Source: Burkholderiaceae bacterium (GTDB taxonomy: Bacteria; Pseudomonadota; Gammaproteobacteria; Burkholderiales; Burkholderiaceae_C). Taken from it: 64,000 nucleotides of DNA. Positions 43,722-53,791 of this stretch are shown here, in pieces; position 1 is the stretch's first letter, and each line of letters begins with the position of its first letter. A model generated the notes under the pieces. The model was not told the DNA's origin. It was given only the letters and a program-made list of their open reading frames with translations, and searched no databases. The stretch is taken from positions 124,001 through 188,000 of the forward strand of contig JAUYTN010000033.1 of the NCBI GenBank assembly GCA_030695205.1, read 5' to 3'. A program made the translations under genes and the position numbers.

Positions 43722-46700
43722 CTAGTCCAGCCAGCGCCGCTGCACAAACACGTTGGCACGCCAATCGGAAAAATAAGAGCTGCGCTGCATACCCACGCCA
43801 AAGCCAAGATTCCAATGCGGGCCCAGAAGCTGAAGCCCTTCAATTCTTCCGTGGTAAGCCAGCCCGCGTCCTGTCACGGCGGGGTATTGACCCGGACGGT
43901 TGCCGGAAATTGGATCGCCCGGCGCAGGGTCCTCACGGTTATATCCCCAGCCCAAACCACCAGTCACGGTCAAGGCAAGGGTACCAACCTTGGTCTCGTA
44001 TCGTCCAAATGCTCCTAGTGTGATTGAACGGCTGGGGCTAAAGTAACCTCCATGTCCAGGTTCAAAGGCACTTAGGTTGCGTGTGAAACGACTGATGTAC
44101 AACTCGGGGCCCACACTGAAACCAGGCACCGCGTCCAGTGAACGCAAAGAACGACCGTAGAGCTCCACCTTGCGATTGTTGGCCACAGTCTGGCCTTCGA
44201 GACCTGAAACCACCAGGGAACCCAGAGTGTCCCAATTCGAATTCTTGTGGTGAGCGTTTAGCGCAATCCCGCGTTCAAGTAAACGTCCCCAACGGATTCC
44301 CGTAAGGGGGTCGGGTGTACCAGCAAGAGCAAGTAGGGACTCTTCATTCCCTCGTCTGAACAGACGAACCCCCACACCGCCTTCAGGAACGTAATAGCCG
44401 ACCCCCGCTTCGCCGACGGTGGCAGGGTTCACATCACCGCCGCTAAGGGTCCGACCAATACCCAGTTGAATACCAATGTTTGGAGTGACTTTCATACCCC
44501 ACTTGGCGTACCAGCGCTGACCCGCAGCCCGATCTATTGAATCTGAAGCATGCTGACGCTCAAGTTCCAAGCTCGCATGATGCGTTTCACCTTGCCAGTT
44601 CAAAGTGGCCACTACACTACCCTGCCGCAATTTACCTTCACCCGCAACACCGGACTTGCCACGGATACGGGGCTCCAATTTGAGACTAAGGCCTTCCTGT
44701 TCCGCATTTCCCGACTGCGCCACCAACCGGGCATCTTTGTCAACGCCGAATCTTCGCTCTCCAGCAGCGATTTGAGTGCGGATTTCGGGGGCCACTAGCG
44801 AACCTAACGGACCGTTCGGATGCTTATTTAACGCTGCCAGAATCAGAGGAAACTTCTTGGATTGAACAGCACTGTAAATCAACGCCTCCGCAGCGTCCTC
44901 AGATGGATCCTTGTCGTATGCAGAAGCAAAACGCTCGACCGCTTGGTCAGATTTACCCAAGCGAGATTGGGTCCATCCGAGAAGTGCCAGCCCAGCGGCA
45001 TCAAGATTTTCCAACTGCTTGAGCAGTATTCCCTCCGCCTCCTCGTCGCGACCGAATCGAACTAAAGACTCAGCCCAAACGCGATAAAAGGCCTCATCCT
45101 CGGTTTCTTCCGCTGCCTTCTTTAGCACTCGAATGGCTGTGGTCTGATCTCCAACTTCAGTGGCCGCCATGCCCAAGAGTGCCAAATTGCCATAGTCAGA
45201 GTTTTCAAGCAAATTACCTTCTACGGGTGCCAACAGGTCATAAGCTTTTTTTGGATTTTTTTCGTTGAGTAGCGCTGCCGTGGCCGGTTGTACGATATCA
45301 CTATTGAAAATAATGATTGGATCAACTTCAGAGAGTCGTCCGTCGCTACCTAGAGTGAAGCGCGTTTCACCCTGGGAGATTTTTTGCTGCACCGCAACTG
45401 GCACCAAATCGCGCAGCAACCCAGTATCTTTTTTGACTATTGTCAATAAATCTTGGTAGCTTTTTAGCGCGTGGTTGCTAAGCACCAAACCTGACGCAGC
45501 GCCTTTACTGGGGGCTACACGGTAAACATCGACAAACCCCTTTTTGGCTTCAACCATTTTGCCTTGGTGGTATTGCGACCAAGCAAGTAGTTCTTGCCCT
45601 TCCGAATCAATTGCTCCAGATTGCCCCAGTAGAAGGCGTTCAGCTTCGGCAAACTGCTTAGCCTCCAGTGCCTTAGCGGCCTTACTCTTGACCAGTTGCT
45701 GGCTTATTTCACGACGCTCAGGACCGTCTTTCATCGTGTCCAACATACCTTGAGCTTCGTCAAGTCGGTCAGCACGTGCCAACGTCCTAACCAGAGCGAC
45801 TTTTGGTAGCAGGGCATCCGGATCCAATTTTTGCGCACGCTGGTATGCCTCCGCGGCCGAATCAAAGCGGTCCAAATCCAGACTCGCCTGCCCCTCCTGC
45901 ATGGCCATCCAGAATCGCGAGGTGTTCAACGCTTCTAACCATTTCCTGTTCCCGCTGATGCGCAATGCAGAGGACAACAATTTTTCCGAATCAGCAAATC
46001 TCTCCTGCTTCAAACGTACGATCCCCAAGCCACCGAGAGCGTCCGGATTTTTAGGCGCTGTTTCCAGAAGGCTTTCAAACCGCTTTTCGGCAACACCCAA
46101 GTCCCCCCCATTCAAAGCATTGAAACCATCGTCCAACGCAATACCACGAGGGTCCCGCGGCTTGGGTTTGAGAGATTGGCTGAGCTCTGTCGCGCGCGAC
46201 CGCACTGCAACATCGTTGGGTTGCGCCTGTAGGTAGGCCTGAAACAACGGCAAGTCTCCTTTACCCGCCTCCAGCCACATCAAGGCGCGCCGCCACGCTT
46301 CAGTGGCAGGCCGCGCCACTTGGGTCTGACGAGACAGATCGGCCAAACTGCGAATACCTTCCCGCCGCGTGGACGCACGGTAGGTCAAGTGCTGCGCATA
46401 AGCCAAGCCCACGGCAGTGTTGCTGGGCTCGTCCGTACGAAGTTTCTCCAGCCCGCGACGAGCGTCTTCCCAGCCGTTGGTCGAGCCCCCGAGTGTTTGA
46501 TAGTACTCAAGCGCGAGAGGGCCAGAAAGTGTTCGGCCTTCCAGTGCTTGGCGGTACAGGCCCACGGCATCGTCGTTTCGACCCGCCTTGGCCGCCGCAC
46601 GGGCTTGCTCAAGTACATCGGTGTTTACCGACTTCATGGCAATTGCGCCTTCTATGCGTCGAACTGCTTCTTGGGTGACCGCCGGTTTGGCCTTGAGCTG

Positions 46701-47000
46701 GTCGATGTAAGCCTTCGCCGCCTCTGGGCGATTGTTATCAGCTTCGAACTGCGCCATGGCAGCCAACGCGTCTGTATTGCCCGGATCGACTTGAAGCAGG
46801 CGCTTCCATGCAGCCACCGCAAGGTCGGAGCGACCTTTCCCCTCCCAAAAACGCGCTTGCTCCACCAATGTTTTAACTGCAAGGGCATTGTTGGCAACAA
46901 CCTCAGACGGCAGGGTCAATAGACCAAGCACTGACAAAAGTGCTGCGCTGAACAGCACTCGGCTCCGACGCGCATAGTGAATGGAGAAATAGGTGTTCAT
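43722..47000 (-). CDS. bcsC: Cellulose synthase outer-membrane secretin BcsC
   Basis: A 1092-aa periplasmic/outer-membrane protein that guides the glucan across the envelope. A signal peptide (VLFSAALLSVLGLLTLPSEVVA) is followed by many TPR units (for example AWKRLLQVDPGNTDALAAMA, PDALGGLGIVRLKQERFADS) and, from about residue 800, a C-terminal beta-barrel domain of the BcsC_C type ending in WRANVFVQRRWLD with a terminal-strand look. ATG 47000 gives the signal peptide. Base composition in this gene is visibly more AT-rich than in bcsA and bcsB. Confidence 0.93.
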   Translation of the reverse strand: MNTYFSIHYARRSRVLFSAALLSVLGLLTLPSEVVANNALAVKTLVEQARFWEGKGRSDLAVAAWKRLLQVDPGNTDALAAMAQFEADNNRPEAAKAYIDQLKAKPAVTQEAVRRIEGAIAMKSVNTDVLEQARAAAKAGRNDDAVGLYRQALEGRTLSGPLALEYYQTLGGSTNGWEDARRGLEKLRTDEPSNTAVGLAYAQHLTYRASTRREGIRSLADLSRQTQVARPATEAWRRALMWLEAGKGDLPLFQAYLQAQPNDVAVRSRATELSQSLKPKPRDPRGIALDDGFNALNGGDLGVAEKRFESLLETAPKNPDALGGLGIVRLKQERFADSEKLLSSALRISGNRKWLEALNTSRFWMAMQEGQASLDLDRFDSAAEAYQRAQKLDPDALLPKVALVRTLARADRLDEAQGMLDTMKDGPERREISQQLVKSKAAKALEAKQFAEAERLLLGQSGAIDSEGQELLAWSQYHQGKMVEAKKGFVDVYRVAPSKGAASGLVLSNHALKSYQDLLTIVKKDTGLLRDLVPVAVQQKISQGETRFTLGSDGRLSEVDPIIIFNSDIVQPATAALLNEKNPKKAYDLLAPVEGNLLENSDYGNLALLGMAATEVGDQTTAIRVLKKAAEETEDEAFYRVWAESLVRFGRDEEAEGILLKQLENLDAAGLALLGWTQSRLGKSDQAVERFASAYDKDPSEDAAEALIYSAVQSKKFPLILAALNKHPNGPLGSLVAPEIRTQIAAGERRFGVDKDARLVAQSGNAEQEGLSLKLEPRIRGKSGVAGEGKLRQGSVVATLNWQGETHHASLELERQHASDSIDRAAGQRWYAKWGMKVTPNIGIQLGIGRTLSGGDVNPATVGEAGVGYYVPEGGVGVRLFRRGNEESLLALAGTPDPLTGIRWGRLLERGIALNAHHKNSNWDTLGSLVVSGLEGQTVANNRKVELYGRSLRSLDAVPGFSVGPELYISRFTRNLSAFEPGHGGYFSPSRSITLGAFGRYETKVGTLALTVTGGLGWGYNREDPAPGDPISGNRPGQYPAVTGRGLAYHGRIEGLQLLGPHWNLGFGVGMQRSSYFSDWRANVFVQRRWLD

Positions 47001-47035
47001 TGGAAGCGATTGGATACAGCAAGACGCGAGGATTT

Positions 47036-49342
47036 CTATTTTCCGCTCACGCGGCGGATCGCCTGATTTCTGAGAACCGAGTAAACCACACCTGCCAGCA
47101 ATAGGGCCAGCACCAACACCACAACGGCCGACAACCACGACTGAGTGGCAAACGCCCAGCGTACAGCCATCAGAGGCGGCAAGCTGCCCACAAAATAGCT
47201 GGTCGCTGTTTCATAAGCATCGACATCTTTGCCCCGCACCACCGAAACACTGCCTTGAATTTTGGCCACCACAGCTGCATCCATCAGGGCGTTAAGCACA
47301 TCGGCCTGCCCCACAGTTCGGTCCGATGTGAGTGCCACCACACTGCGTCCGCTTTTGAGTGGCGACTCGAAACCAAACAAGATCGCATCTTTGGCCAGGG
47401 TGTTTGCACTGAGGTTGGCCACTGGCAAACCATCCCTGGTGGGCGCTTCGTACCACGGAATGAGCTTGTGTTGCCAGTCCGACAAACTGAACATCCGGCT
47501 GCTTCCGTCCGCGGAAAATGGCATGTGTTTTGCCCAGTCACGAAGCAGGGGCTGGCTGGTTGGCCCTCCCAATAAGAGAACGTTTTTGTCGGCATAACGC
47601 TCCACCTCGCCCGGACGCGTCACTGAAACGCCATACACAGGCAAGCCGGTCGACTCGCCCATGCGCCCCATGAGCGTCAGGTAGGTACCGATGTCCCCCG
47701 CCGTGTACTGATCGGGCAGCACCACCACAGTCTCGGACAGGTCGGCCATGCGGGTGAACGGGAACCCGGTGTTGGCAAACGCACTGAGGTTGGGCATCTT
47801 CAGATAGTGTGGAAACCGGCTGATGTCCAGCTCGGAATCCGGGTCAATGGCCGCACGGACGTTATCAAGTACCACATCGCGACAGGCACCCTCTTTGGGG
47901 TAGTCAAAACTGAAGTGGAACTGCATCTGGCTGCGCGCACGCAACTGGTTGACCGGGAGATGAAAGGACTCCTCGGCCGGAAACATCTCGGAAGGGGCCA
48001 GCTTGGTGAGCCACTGTGACAGCGACGAATCCGGGGCGGAAGACCCGGCATAGGCCAACAAGGGGAAAGAGGTGATGTAGTTCTGATTGACCAGCACATT
48101 CAGGTTGGACTTGTCCTGCCTTGGCCTGGGTGTGTAGCGGTATTTCAGGTCAAACGGGATGCCCTTGCTGCGCCAGCCGAACAGATCAGGAGGGGTGGTG
48201 AGGTTGAGCCTGACGAGGTCTGGGGTGAGGCCACGCACATTGAGGTCATCGAGCGTGGCAAGCTCGCCAAACTTCACCGGACGGTCGCTGGGGAGCCAGC
48301 GGGGGGCGTCGTAGGGTTTGCGCTTTTTCAGATCAGCAATGGAGGCATTCGTTACCGTTTGGCCAGCCAGACCCACTCGCCCAAGGCCCAGCGCAGTGGC
48401 AGCGGTGCGCAGCTCGGCATCGTCTCGCCCCATGACGTACAGCACCTTGAACCGCTCATCAGCCGGATGAGGGGCCACCGACAAAGTCGGACCGGAGATG
48501 GCGGGCAGCGTCAGCACCCCTTCTGGCTTGTCATTGGGGGTGGCAAACACCACCACGTTGTCGGTGGGCAACTTGTTGAGGTGGGCAGGGAACCATGCGC
48601 CACGGTAGCTGGCCATGTCGCCAAACCACGAGGCCACGATGCCCGCTGCCTCCAGTGTGGCCGTAGATGGGTTGCTGCCGAACACAAACGGGCGCTCCAA
48701 GCGGCGTCCGTCCCGGCGGTCAAAAAACGGCACTGGCAACAGGGCCAGATCATTGATGACGGACAGCGGCGTGACGGTGAAATGGAGGGAGCTGAGGTTG
48801 CTGACGTTCAGCCACAGGCTGGAGTGAAAAGGGTCTTCGCAGTCCAGCGTGTAGTGGCCGATGAACTGAAGGCTGAGTCGGTTGAAGTCGGTGACCAAGC
48901 GAGGGTCAATGGCGACTTCCCGCACCATTGGCGCACCCGCTTGCTCTTTGGGCAGGGGCACAGTTTGTGCTACCTCACCGTTCAGCATGATCTTCAGGTG
49001 CGACAACTGGGTCAACAGCGATGGGGAATACGAGAAGTCAAGTTTGAGCTTGAGCGAAGTCACCACCTCATCGGCCGGAATGCTGAAAGGGATTGAATAG
49101 ATGGGATCGACGCCACGCAACTGAAATGGATTCTGGATACCGAGTTGGTTGAACGTGAAGCTGTAGGTGCGCAACTGCACGCCCGGAAAGCGGGGCGAAA
49201 ACAGCGGCGGCTGCGCCTGTTCGACCACCTCTGCCGCAGAGTCTTTGACGCGCCGGGACTGGGCCCAGGTATCCGGAGACAGGGTGGCGCTGTAGATCGC
49301 AGCGCCCATCATGGCAGCAAGAAGCAACTGGCGTTTGAACAT
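47036..49342 (-). CDS. bcsB: Cellulose synthase regulatory/periplasmic subunit BcsB
   Basis: A 768-aa periplasmic subunit anchored by one C-terminal helix (WLSAVVVLVLALLLAGVVYSVL). It has a signal peptide, then alternating carbohydrate-binding and flavodoxin-like domains (YSIPFSIPADEVVTSLKLKL; TVVLPDQYTAGDIGTYLTLMG in part). It completes the catalytic core with BcsA. It lies 39 bp downstream of bcsA. Confidence 0.95.
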   Translation of the reverse strand: MFKRQLLLAAMMGAAIYSATLSPDTWAQSRRVKDSAAEVVEQAQPPLFSPRFPGVQLRTYSFTFNQLGIQNPFQLRGVDPIYSIPFSIPADEVVTSLKLKLDFSYSPSLLTQLSHLKIMLNGEVAQTVPLPKEQAGAPMVREVAIDPRLVTDFNRLSLQFIGHYTLDCEDPFHSSLWLNVSNLSSLHFTVTPLSVINDLALLPVPFFDRRDGRRLERPFVFGSNPSTATLEAAGIVASWFGDMASYRGAWFPAHLNKLPTDNVVVFATPNDKPEGVLTLPAISGPTLSVAPHPADERFKVLYVMGRDDAELRTAATALGLGRVGLAGQTVTNASIADLKKRKPYDAPRWLPSDRPVKFGELATLDDLNVRGLTPDLVRLNLTTPPDLFGWRSKGIPFDLKYRYTPRPRQDKSNLNVLVNQNYITSFPLLAYAGSSAPDSSLSQWLTKLAPSEMFPAEESFHLPVNQLRARSQMQFHFSFDYPKEGACRDVVLDNVRAAIDPDSELDISRFPHYLKMPNLSAFANTGFPFTRMADLSETVVVLPDQYTAGDIGTYLTLMGRMGESTGLPVYGVSVTRPGEVERYADKNVLLLGGPTSQPLLRDWAKHMPFSADGSSRMFSLSDWQHKLIPWYEAPTRDGLPVANLSANTLAKDAILFGFESPLKSGRSVVALTSDRTVGQADVLNALMDAAVVAKIQGSVSVVRGKDVDAYETATSYFVGSLPPLMAVRWAFATQSWLSAVVVLVLALLLAGVVYSVLRNQAIRRVSGK

Positions 49343-49381
49343 GTATCGATTCCTAGCGGTCGGGCAGTCTGTGTGACGCTG

Positions 49382-51634
49382 TTATTGTGACGCCTTGTCC
49401 ACCGCGACAGCAGGGGCTTTGGCGAGTGGCACGGACAAAGCGGGCAGCTTGGCGAGCACGCCCCGACCGACCAGGCGAGCCAGGATACGGAAGCCCGAAA
49501 AGCCCAAACCGGCGATTTCTTTCAAGGAGGTGAGCGGCTTGTCCAATTTGCGCTTGTCACCCCACACGACCCAACTGTCTGCCCGAGCAAACGTAGCCTG
49601 AACAAAATCGACAGACTGCTGGGTGGTCATCGGGTGAAACTTCAAGCCCACCATCCTGCCCCTGAACAACGCAATATCGGCGTCGAACTCGTACTCCTCT
49701 TCACCGCGGAACAGGGCAAACCGGACGGTCTGCCCCTCAGTAAGATCAGGCACCTCGGGAAACATCAGGCCCACGCCGCCGTCGGAATAGTCGGTGGTGG
49801 TGCACACATAGCTCCGACCACCCTGGGTGCGCACGGTGCCGGTCAGTTTCATGGCCACCCGCTGGGATGTCCGCACCTGGCGGGCCTCATTGGCCACCGC
49901 AATGCTTGCCCCCAGCATCATCAGGTTATAAAACGTCCAGATCAGGTTGAGAGTGATGGTGTCCAGGTCGGTGTCGGGTACGTACAGCACCCGAAAAATG
50001 CCGGCAAAAAAGCCCAGAACGCCCAGCCCCATCAGGATGAGGTACGGGGTAGCCATGTCCCAATCGAAGTACTCGGAGGCGTTCATGCCTCCTTTGTCGG
50101 TCACGTTGAATTTGCCCAGCTTGGGGTTGATCACAGCCACCAGCGTGGGCCGCAGGATGTACCACGCCAGCACCGATTCGTACACTTCCGCCCAAAACGA
50201 GTGCCTGAACTCCCCCTGCATGCGCGAGTTGGTCAAGTTGGCATGCAGCAGGTGTGGCAAGGCATACATCGCAATGGTGACGGCACTGGCCTGAATCACC
50301 TGTGAGCCAAACACCAGGTAGGCCAGCGGCGCGGTAAGAAATACCAGCCTGGGCAAACCATAGAAAAAGTGCAGCATGGCATTCAGGTAGCACAAGCGCT
50401 GGACCAGCTTCAGGCCACGCCCAAAGAGGGGGTTGTCCACCCGGAAAATCTGCGCCATGCCACGGGCCCAGCGAATCCTTTGCCCCACATGACCGCCCAG
50501 AGATTCGGTGGCAAACCCCGCCGCCTGAGGGATGGCCAGGTAAGCGGTGGTGTAGCCACGGCGATGGATTTTGAGCGCGGTGTGGGCGTCCTCGGTCACG
50601 GTCTCTACGGCGATACCCCCCACCTCCTCCAGGACCGAGCGCTTGATGACCGCGCAGGAGCCGCAAAAAAAGGTTGCGTTCCAAAGGTCGTTGCCATCCT
50701 GCACCAACCCGTAAAACAGCTCGCCCTCATTGGGCACCGAGCGAAAGGTTTTCAGGTTTTTTTCAAAAGGGTCGGGCGAGAAGAAATGGTGCGGCGTTTG
50801 CAGCATGGCCAGCTTGGGGTCACGCCCGAACCAACCCATGACTACCTGCAAAAAGGTACGTGTGGGTATGTGATCGCAGTCAAAGATGGCGACATAGTCG
50901 CCCGCCGTGTGCTTGAGAGCTGCATTGATATTGCCCGCTTTGGCATGCTTGTTGTCCGTGCGGGTGATGTGGGTGACGCCTGCCTCTTCGGCAAACAACC
51001 TAAACTCTTCTCGCCGACCGTCGTCCAGTATGTACACATTGATTTTGTCCCGTGGCCAATCGATGGCCAGCGCGGCAAACACCGTGTTCCGAACCACCGA
51101 CAAGGGCTCGTTGTAGGTGGGGATCATGATGTCAACCGTGGGCCACTCGCGCACATCCTCCGGCAACGGCACTGGTTTGCGTTCCAGCGGCCACGCCGTC
51201 TGAACGAAGCCCAAGACCAGCACGATCCATGCGTATAACTCTGCGAGAAAAAGTCCGGAACCAAAAAATGCGTTGGCCCAGGTTTCAAAATTCATCGTCT
51301 CCGTCACGCGCCAATACATGTAGCGCGTGGACGCCACCAACGACAACACGATGAGCATCTGGGTCACAAAGCGCCCGGGCAACTTGCGCAGGAACATCGC
51401 GCCACCAAAGCTCACCGCACCGAACAGCAGCTGCTGCGTCTCGGTCAGTGGCGTGCTGATGATGAGCCAGATCAGGGGCAGCGCCAACCCAAGCACGGCC
51501 CAACGTACTACCGATCCCTCCCAGCCACGCCAGCCCGCCAACTCCCGCACGGCCTTAACCGCCAAGCGAAAGGGCCCCACGCGAGACATGAGTCGCATCT
51601 GCAAACGGGCAAGCCTGACCCGACGCACATTCAT
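49382..51634 (-). CDS. bcsA: Cellulose synthase catalytic subunit BcsA (c-di-GMP-activated)
   Basis: A 750-aa inner-membrane processive family 2 glycosyltransferase that polymerises UDP-glucose. Catalytic motifs: VDIMIPTYNE, FDCDHIPTRTF, VTEDAHTAL, and the acceptor-site QRIRW. The C-terminal PilZ domain has the c-di-GMP-binding RTSQR and DYSDGGVGL. Several membrane segments flank the catalytic domain. ATG 51634 overlaps the stop of bcsQ as ATGA. Activity should therefore be switched on by cyclic di-GMP. Confidence 0.97.
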   Translation of the reverse strand: MNVRRVRLARLQMRLMSRVGPFRLAVKAVRELAGWRGWEGSVVRWAVLGLALPLIWLIISTPLTETQQLLFGAVSFGGAMFLRKLPGRFVTQMLIVLSLVASTRYMYWRVTETMNFETWANAFFGSGLFLAELYAWIVLVLGFVQTAWPLERKPVPLPEDVREWPTVDIMIPTYNEPLSVVRNTVFAALAIDWPRDKINVYILDDGRREEFRLFAEEAGVTHITRTDNKHAKAGNINAALKHTAGDYVAIFDCDHIPTRTFLQVVMGWFGRDPKLAMLQTPHHFFSPDPFEKNLKTFRSVPNEGELFYGLVQDGNDLWNATFFCGSCAVIKRSVLEEVGGIAVETVTEDAHTALKIHRRGYTTAYLAIPQAAGFATESLGGHVGQRIRWARGMAQIFRVDNPLFGRGLKLVQRLCYLNAMLHFFYGLPRLVFLTAPLAYLVFGSQVIQASAVTIAMYALPHLLHANLTNSRMQGEFRHSFWAEVYESVLAWYILRPTLVAVINPKLGKFNVTDKGGMNASEYFDWDMATPYLILMGLGVLGFFAGIFRVLYVPDTDLDTITLNLIWTFYNLMMLGASIAVANEARQVRTSQRVAMKLTGTVRTQGGRSYVCTTTDYSDGGVGLMFPEVPDLTEGQTVRFALFRGEEEYEFDADIALFRGRMVGLKFHPMTTQQSVDFVQATFARADSWVVWGDKRKLDKPLTSLKEIAGLGFSGFRILARLVGRGVLAKLPALSVPLAKAPAVAVDKASQ

Positions 51635-52419
51635 GACTTGACTGTCCGTTTCTGCTTGAACGCAGGAGCCAGCTTGGTACCAATCCAGGCCGCCACCTTA
51701 CCGATGTCCCGGGCTGCTTCACTGTGCGGCGCGTACTGCAACACCAGCTGATCAAAAGCCAATGCCTCTTTGACCGCTTCATCCTGGTGAATAACTGATG
51801 GAACCAAGCGGCCGCCCAAATCCGATCGAACCACCTTGACCACATCACGCGCCAAGGCGCTTCCCGGTGGAATGCTGTTCAACAGGTAAGCCGCACCGAC
51901 AAAATCAGCGCGGTGATTGCAGTACTTGGCAAGAATAGATTCCATTGCGGGCAGGGTGGCATAGGACGCAGGGTCGCCATGGATGACCACCAACACAAAG
52001 TTCGCAATCCGCAGCACCTGTTGCTGGTAAAGCGACGGGCCGGGGGGCGTGTCTATCACCACCAAGTCTTTATCCCACAACCCCAAGGACGCCAACCCTT
52101 TGGGTAACCAGTCGGGATTGGAAGACAAATGAACCTCAAATGCATCCCGATCACTTTCATTGAGGCTTCCATAGGGCAACACATAGGGGCCGCTCGCGCC
52201 ACGGAACAGACATGACGACCACGCACGACCCTCCAGCGTCGCCCGACCTACGCCCTCAATCTCCCCCGCCGAAACGCCCAGATGCAGCCGCAACGCGTTT
52301 TGGGGGTCCAAATCCACGGTAACCACATTCCGGTCACTCGACAGCGCCATGGCCAAGTTGGCAGTGATTGTGGTTTTCCCGACACCACCCTTGGCAGACA
52401 CCACAGCCAAAACTACCAC
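51631..52419 (-). CDS. bcsQ: BcsQ: MinD/ParA-like ATPase of cellulose synthesis
   Basis: A 262-aa ATPase with a deviant Walker A (VVSAKGGVGKTTITANLA) and VVIDTPPG as Walker B. In E. coli its homologue localises the cellulose machine to the cell pole. It uses a GTG start at 52419 that overlaps the stop of bcsP by 7 nt (GTGGTAG), and its own stop overlaps bcsA. Confidence 0.93.
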   Translation of the reverse strand: MVVLAVVSAKGGVGKTTITANLAMALSSDRNVVTVDLDPQNALRLHLGVSAGEIEGVGRATLEGRAWSSCLFRGASGPYVLPYGSLNESDRDAFEVHLSSNPDWLPKGLASLGLWDKDLVVIDTPPGPSLYQQQVLRIANFVLVVIHGDPASYATLPAMESILAKYCNHRADFVGAAYLLNSIPPGSALARDVVKVVRSDLGGRLVPSVIHQDEAVKEALAFDQLVLQYAPHSEAARDIGKVAAWIGTKLAPAFKQKRTVKS

Positions 52420-53288
52420 TTCACAGCCCTCTTGCGAGCGGCTGCAGCCGCCGCAGTTGGTTGCGCCGCAGGCGCAGGTGGGGTGACCATCCGCTGAAAC
52501 ATGCTACCCAGCCCGCCTACATCTGCCCGCTCATCCACCCGGTCCGCCGGATTGGAAACACCCTGAACTGAGACCAGCTTGCTAGAAAACACCTGACTTA
52601 GACCGCGCCCAGAAGACTGGGACTGCGCGGAAGCCAACTCCGTAGCACCGTTTGTGCGCCCGCTACCGGTACCGATCGACTTGCGACGGGCAACAGACTG
52701 AACCGACTGAGCAGCCACGATGCGAGCGGGCGCAGAGACTGGAGTGGGCGCGCGCACCACCGGAACAACGGGCGGAGCCTTCGGAGCCGGGGCGGGTGAG
52801 GGCGCAGCCCGCCGACCAAACCAACCCTTCTTGGCCTGCGCAGGGGCCGGTGGCGGGGGTGCCGCCTCCGCCACGGGCTTATGGGCCACAGCAGACCTTG
52901 ATGACAAAAAACCGCCGTGAGGACCCGCTGCAGCCCCAGAAGCCACCGGGACAACCACAGCACGAGGCAGGGCAGGCATTTCCGAGTGGGCCTCGCTATA
53001 GGGGAACAGCCGCGCTGCGGGAGTGTCCTCGCTCGGCTCGGGCGCAACCCTCGCCACTGGCATGGCCGACGTCGGTGGTACATCCTGCGACTGCCGCACA
53101 CCACTGTCGACCAAAGACACCCGCCGTACCGACGGAGCCTCCTCGTGGTTGGCTGGGTCAATTTGCCTAAGCATGGGCCACTTTTGCTCAGCTTCGCCGG
53201 CCTGGTCTTGGGAAACGATCTCCCGGTAAGAAGATGCGTTACCCCCAAAGCGTCGGAACAAGGCTTTGACGTCTTCGGATTTGGACAT
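52413..53288 (-). CDS. bcsP: BcsP-like cellulose biosynthesis protein
   Basis: A 291-aa protein. The N-terminus (DVKALFRRFGGNASSYREI) matches the short BcsR/BcsP motif; the rest is Pro/Ala-rich and low in complexity (for example APAQAKKGWFGRRAAPSPAP), with a small conserved-looking end near GLGSMFQRM. Such proteins occur with bcsQ and bcsD in betaproteobacterial cellulose operons and probably position the synthase. ATG 53288 has the motif at the expected place. Confidence 0.8.
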   Translation of the reverse strand: MSKSEDVKALFRRFGGNASSYREIVSQDQAGEAEQKWPMLRQIDPANHEEAPSVRRVSLVDSGVRQSQDVPPTSAMPVARVAPEPSEDTPAARLFPYSEAHSEMPALPRAVVVPVASGAAAGPHGGFLSSRSAVAHKPVAEAAPPPPAPAQAKKGWFGRRAAPSPAPAPKAPPVVPVVRAPTPVSAPARIVAAQSVQSVARRKSIGTGSGRTNGATELASAQSQSSGRGLSQVFSSKLVSVQGVSNPADRVDERADVGGLGSMFQRMVTPPAPAAQPTAAAAAARKRAVKW

Positions 53289-53308
53289 GGGACAACCGAT
53301 CGGTGATA

Positions 53309-53791
53309 TCAACGGGCAGACAACTCAAAGGCCATGTGCATAGGCCTGTCGCCGCTTGGCACGTGGGCCAGATCAAGCTCGGGTGGCGAGCCAGCGGCGA
53401 CAAGCCAAGCGGCGTACACACCTTCCAGAAAGCCAGCGGCCAACTCGGCGTCCACCTGCAAGGCCGCCGGCAACGGGCACGCATGGTGCTCGACCATCAG
53501 CTGCCGCCCGCTGTCCGAGAACGTAACGTATCCCCAGCGGAGCTGCTGCCACACTTTATTGGCGGCCTCCTCCAGGTCGGCCAGCGAATCGCACGCAGGC
53601 AACTCAAACGATTGCGCAAAGCGGGCGCCCAACCGGCCCAACAACGCACGGTACTCATCGGCCGACAGCTGCGCTTGCAACTCGTCCGACAACACTGCCA
53701 AAAAACCAGCCCACTGCACCGATATGCGCTCCAGCGCCAGGTGCTGGAGAAGATCGGTCGAGTCGGTGGTGGATGGCGTTGGAAATTTCAT
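53309..53791 (-). CDS. bcsD: Cellulose synthase subunit BcsD
   Basis: A 160-aa periplasmic subunit which, in Komagataeibacter, forms an octameric ring that aligns glucan chains for crystalline ribbons. The translation (RISVQWAGFLAVLSDELQAQ, VDAELAAGFLEGVYAAWL) matches the family in length and pattern. It is the first gene of the cellulose operon, divergent from dsbD, so the promoter should lie in 53792-54018. Its presence marks a type I-like operon. Confidence 0.88.
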   Translation of the reverse strand: MKFPTPSTTDSTDLLQHLALERISVQWAGFLAVLSDELQAQLSADEYRALLGRLGARFAQSFELPACDSLADLEEAANKVWQQLRWGYVTFSDSGRQLMVEHHACPLPAALQVDAELAAGFLEGVYAAWLVAAGSPPELDLAHVPSGDRPMHMAFELSAR

